A program made the position numbers and the translations under genes. A DNA stretch of 33,749 bases from Frankiaceae bacterium (GTDB taxonomy: Bacteria > Actinomycetota > Actinomycetes > JAFAQI01): contig JAFAZI010000059.1 in the NCBI GenBank assembly GCA_019239875.1, positions 1-33,749 on the forward strand. Reading direction: 5' to 3'. The stretch's first letter is position 1, and each line of letters begins with the position of its first letter. The notes beneath the pieces were generated by a model. It ran no database searches. It was not told where the DNA came from and saw nothing but the letters and a program-made list of their open reading frames with translations. Positions 31,780 to 33,749 of this stretch are shown here, one piece after another.

Positions 31780-32421
31780 TTACCTCCCGAGCGCGGCGCC
31801 CTTCCTCACCGCCGTTCCCACGATGCGATGAACGATACGGCTCGACGCAACGCCGCGGCTCGATCCGTCGACAGTCAGCCACAGCATCCCGCGCGGCACC
31901 GGAGCGAGGACTGTCCAGACCTTCCGACGTGGCTCGGCGCCTGATGGGTTCGCCGACGTGACGACCGTCAACTGACCCGGCGGTAGGGAGTAGCTGCTGG
32001 CGACGACTCCGCCTGTCAGATGGCGCAGGCGCTCCCTCCGAGCAGAAGGAACGTCTTCGCACCCGGTTAGGACCAGGGCGCGGTATTCGCGAACAACCCT
32101 GAGTGCAGTTGCGGACGCGAACGGGATGAACGTCTCCTCGATCGACGCCGCGGTCTTACCGCTGGGCTGGTCCAGACCGATCGACTGCCGATGGTCCGGC
32201 GGAAACGTCGGCCAGATTCGGCTAATACACCCCTCGTCCAGATGCTGACCACCGGCGATCAGCATCCACTCGCCCGCGGGTCCGAGGTCGGCTGGCGTCA
32301 GCAAACCTGCTTGCTCTGTCACGGGCGGAGCCTTCACGGCCGAGCCTTGCGACGTGCAGGCGCAGGCCATCCCACTCAGGCCGAACATGGCCGCAGCGAT
32401 GCGCCATTTAGCCCTCAACAC
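31780..32421 (-). CDS. Predicted exported lipoprotein or membrane-anchored protein
   Basis: A 213-residue protein. GTG 32421 is supported by AGGGGG six bases upstream and by the export signal that follows (LRAKWRIAAAMFGLSGMACAC). The lipobox is imperfect (GMAC or CAC), so it may be a lipoprotein or have an uncleaved anchor. The mature part begins after a short linker and reads LLTPADLGPAGEWMLI, then a Cys (EGCISRIWP), a helix with VVREYRALVLTGCEDV, and paired strands to the end, similar to PknH-like or sensor-type extracellular domains of actinobacteria. Function unknown. Confidence 0.65.
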   Translation of the reverse strand: MLRAKWRIAAAMFGLSGMACACTSQGSAVKAPPVTEQAGLLTPADLGPAGEWMLIAGGQHLDEGCISRIWPTFPPDHRQSIGLDQPSGKTAASIEETFIPFASATALRVVREYRALVLTGCEDVPSARRERLRHLTGGVVASSYSLPPGQLTVVTSANPSGAEPRRKVWTVLAPVPRGMLWLTVDGSSRGVASSRIVHRIVGTAVRKGAALGR

Positions 32422-32548
32422 CGCCAACCCCCTGGGGACACTTGTCTCATCGCAATGAACGGCATCCCACGGGCGCAGATTGAGCGGCCCCTTCGGATCA
32501 CTTCGAACGGGCTCGCTAACGATCGGCACCGAAGGCTCGGGTGCCGGG

Positions 32549-32600
32549 AACGGCATCACCTATAGTCTGCGCGGCTTCGATCGCGTGAAGCGCACAAGGC
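32549..32600. repeat. CACCTATAGTCTG element, copy 4 (left half only)
   Basis: AACGGC (32549-32554) and CACCTATAGTCTGCGCG are kept, but the right side diverges and lacks GGTG. An alternative inner stem uses CTTC/GAAG with GCGC/GCGC. The CTATAG of the core supplies the stop codon of the minus-strand frame at 32560. Confidence 0.65.
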
Positions 32601-32809
32601 GCGCCAAGAACCATGCGATCAGGACCAGCACGATTCCCGCGACACATCCCCAGAAGGCGCCGAGCGTGATGGCGTCGCCGTCATGACGTTCGATGCAATG
32701 ACCGCCCGCCGCGGTAGCACATCTGGGTCGTCACAAGAGATGCGCCCAGGACTCCAGTCCCGACGACCACGATCACCGCCAGCAATCCCCGGCGGAAACT
32801 CCGCGTCAC
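32560..32809 (-). pseudogene. Small two-helix membrane protein with an apparent +1 frameshift
   Basis: From GTG 32809 one frame encodes a helix (RRGLLAVIVVVGTGVLGASL) and ends at TGA 32681-32683. The next frame, entered by skipping one base near 32700-32720 (a GGCGGGCGG run), encodes a loop with HDGDAITLGAFWG and a second helix (VAGIVLVLIAWFLARLV) followed by RFTRSKPRRL, then a TAG stop inside stem-loop copy 4. The two parts together make a normal small membrane protein with loop cysteines, while the second part has no start of its own. It could be a mutation, a sequencing error or programmed shifting. Confidence 0.45.
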
Positions 32810-32864
32810 TCGGTCGAGGGTAGGTAGTGCGCTCGAGGACGCCAGACACGCGCCGCGAGCGACA

Positions 32865-32885
32865 CTTCCCGGGCGGCGCCGGAAG
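32865..32885 (-). terminator. GC-rich hairpin after the 64-aa membrane gene
   Basis: CTTCC and GGAAG arms with GGC-rich interior form a stem-loop just downstream of the stop at 32893. There is no T-run, as is common in high-GC actinobacteria, so its activity is uncertain. Confidence 0.4.
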
Positions 32886-32892
32886 CTGCGTG

Positions 32893-33087
32893 TCAGTTCG
32901 CCTCGGACGAGTCGTCGGGAGCGTAGGTGCGGCGAAGTAGCAACCTCGAAAGGAAGTAACCGCCGATCAGCCCGCCAGGGATCGCGAGCGTCCACTGAGG
33001 TATCCCGATGATGACCGCGATCAGACCACCCAGGAATGCCCCGAGGCACAGTGCGGCGAACGGGATGTATCCGGCGATGAGACGCAT
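32893..33087 (-). CDS. Small two-helix membrane protein (64 aa)
   Basis: A 64-residue protein with two hydrophobic segments (IPFAALCLGAFLGGLIAVII and WTLAIPGGLIGGYFLSRLLL) and a charged C-terminus (RRTYAPDDSSEAN). The ATG at 33087 has no strong ribosome binding site. Function unknown; it resembles in size and shape the other membrane peptides of this region. Confidence 0.6.
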   Translation of the reverse strand: MRLIAGYIPFAALCLGAFLGGLIAVIIGIPQWTLAIPGGLIGGYFLSRLLLRRTYAPDDSSEAN

Positions 33088-33177
33088 GAGATCAGTCTGA
33101 CGGGATCCAACACCGCGCGGCGGCTAAGCAGGCGCACGAGCGCACCTACACGACGGGCCGTTCGCCGAGATGACGGC

Positions 33178-33369
33178 TCAGGAGAAGTACACCGACCGCG
33201 CAATCCATATCAACCACGCAAGGGCTGCGGACCACACGAGTATGCGTCCACACGACCAGAGAGTGTTGTATGACCTCGATCCGGAACGACCCGTCGTCCA
33301 GTCATACCCACGCGGCTTCGGCCCGTACAGGTACACCCACTCGGCGATGAACTCCAGCAACCACCCCAC
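33178..33369 (-). CDS. Possible small membrane protein (63 aa)
   Basis: From GTG 33369 the frame encodes an aromatic-rich start (WLLEFIAEWVYLYGPKPRG), a polar middle and a C-terminal hydrophobic helix (ILVWSAALAWLIWIARSVYF). The composition looks protein-like, but the start has no clear ribosome binding site. Confidence 0.45.
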   Translation of the reverse strand: MGWLLEFIAEWVYLYGPKPRGYDWTTGRSGSRSYNTLWSCGRILVWSAALAWLIWIARSVYFS

Positions 33370-33457
33370 GAAGCAATTTCGGCAATCTCAGCGCGGATCT
33401 TGACGCGCGTTGCGAACTGGGAACGTATGCGGCGCGAGCGGCACCCATGCCGCGGTT

Positions 33458-33721
33458 CTATGGCGCATCCGTTTGGTGATACGGCCGCAGGTCCTCGGGG
33501 GCGATACCCCATTCCTCTAGCACTGACTCGACTTGTTCGACAGTCGCCACGTCGCTCCTAGCGCGCGTGATCATTCCCTGGTCGTAGTCGTTGGTGTCCA
33601 GCCACGCGGCGTCGTACTCCACACGCTGCACGAGGAATCCAGTCGCCCTGTCGATATGTCCGGTGGAACGTGCTGCGCTCAGGCTGTCTCGCATGATCAA
33701 GTGGCCACCGAGAGGTCGCAC
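33458..33721 (-). CDS. Hypothetical protein, possibly extending past the window
   Basis: An 87-residue frame from GTG 33721. The frame stays open to the window end and reads a strand-like GFIIV just before the GTG, so the true start may lie beyond the edge. The C-terminal part is acidic and helical (ARSDVATVEQVESVLEEWGI). Function unknown. Confidence 0.55.
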   Translation of the reverse strand: MRPLGGHLIMRDSLSAARSTGHIDRATGFLVQRVEYDAAWLDTNDYDQGMITRARSDVATVEQVESVLEEWGIAPEDLRPYHQTDAP

Positions 33722-33749
33722 GATGATGAACCCGCGCCGCCCGGGACTC

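Noticed and set aside
30037-32600. Classical integron attC sites
   Set aside because: The edge motif AACGGC is a direct repeat, not the inverted RYYYAAC/GTTRRRY pair of attC, and no integron integrase is visible. The cassette idea is kept only as an analogy.
33110-33160. A possible fifth, inverted copy of the stem-loop element (contains CACCTA, CGACGGG and GCCGTTC)
   Set aside because: The three strings occur in a different order from copies 1-3 and the TATAGTCT core is absent, so the likeness is probably chance.

Overview
The window comes from a high-GC actinobacterium. The evidence is the GC-rich coding sequence, frequent GTG starts, ATGA/GTGA stop-start overlaps, a SigF-type sigma factor with its own promoter, an MpaB-family protein, a DoxX-Rieske fusion, an LppP/LprE-like lipoprotein and many TetR regulators. 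No rRNA, tRNA, integrase or transposase was recognised. The species cannot be named from the sequence.

Region 1 (1-13.8 kb) reads as an acyl-CoA and alcohol catabolic locus. A leftward operon encodes an alpha/beta hydrolase, an Hsd4A-like SDR and an acyl-CoA synthetase cut by the window edge. It faces a rightward pair of half-size MaoC hydratases. A TetR gene follows, then two divergent secreted proteins (one Cys/His-rich, one a PQQ-like beta-propeller). Next come a convergent spacer filled with a nested tandem repeat (7.78-8.37 kb) and a leftward operon: Tat-signalled dehydrogenase small subunit, GMC flavoprotein with an LPSTG-type C-terminal anchor, two zinc alcohol dehydrogenases and a VOC protein. 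Copies of TGACAYNNGTGTCA lie at or near the divergent and operon-leading starts, so one TetR-type repressor may co-regulate much of this region.

Region 2 (13.9-25.2 kb) is ordinary-looking actinobacterial sequence: a second TetR with an MpaB-family oxygenase, SigF, a HemK-like methyltransferase, a class II aldolase, a DoxX-Rieske protein with a haem-b-like membrane partner, a coiled-coil protein, a SnoaL-like protein, a secreted phosphoesterase, an SRPBCC protein, a ferredoxin-P450 pair and a GAF-GGDEF diguanylate cyclase.

Region 3 (25.4-33.7 kb) is accessory in character. Base composition falls in places (29 G/C of 60 at 27361-27420, against 45 of 60 at 10441-10500). Genes are short, orientation is mixed, and almost all products are small membrane proteins, lipoproteins or secreted proteins without a clear function. 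Four copies of a stem-loop element with an invariant CACCTATAGTCTG core, spaced 0.7-1.0 kb apart, separate these genes. Its stems vary with compensating changes while its unpaired bases are constant. This element is the strongest candidate in the window for something undescribed.
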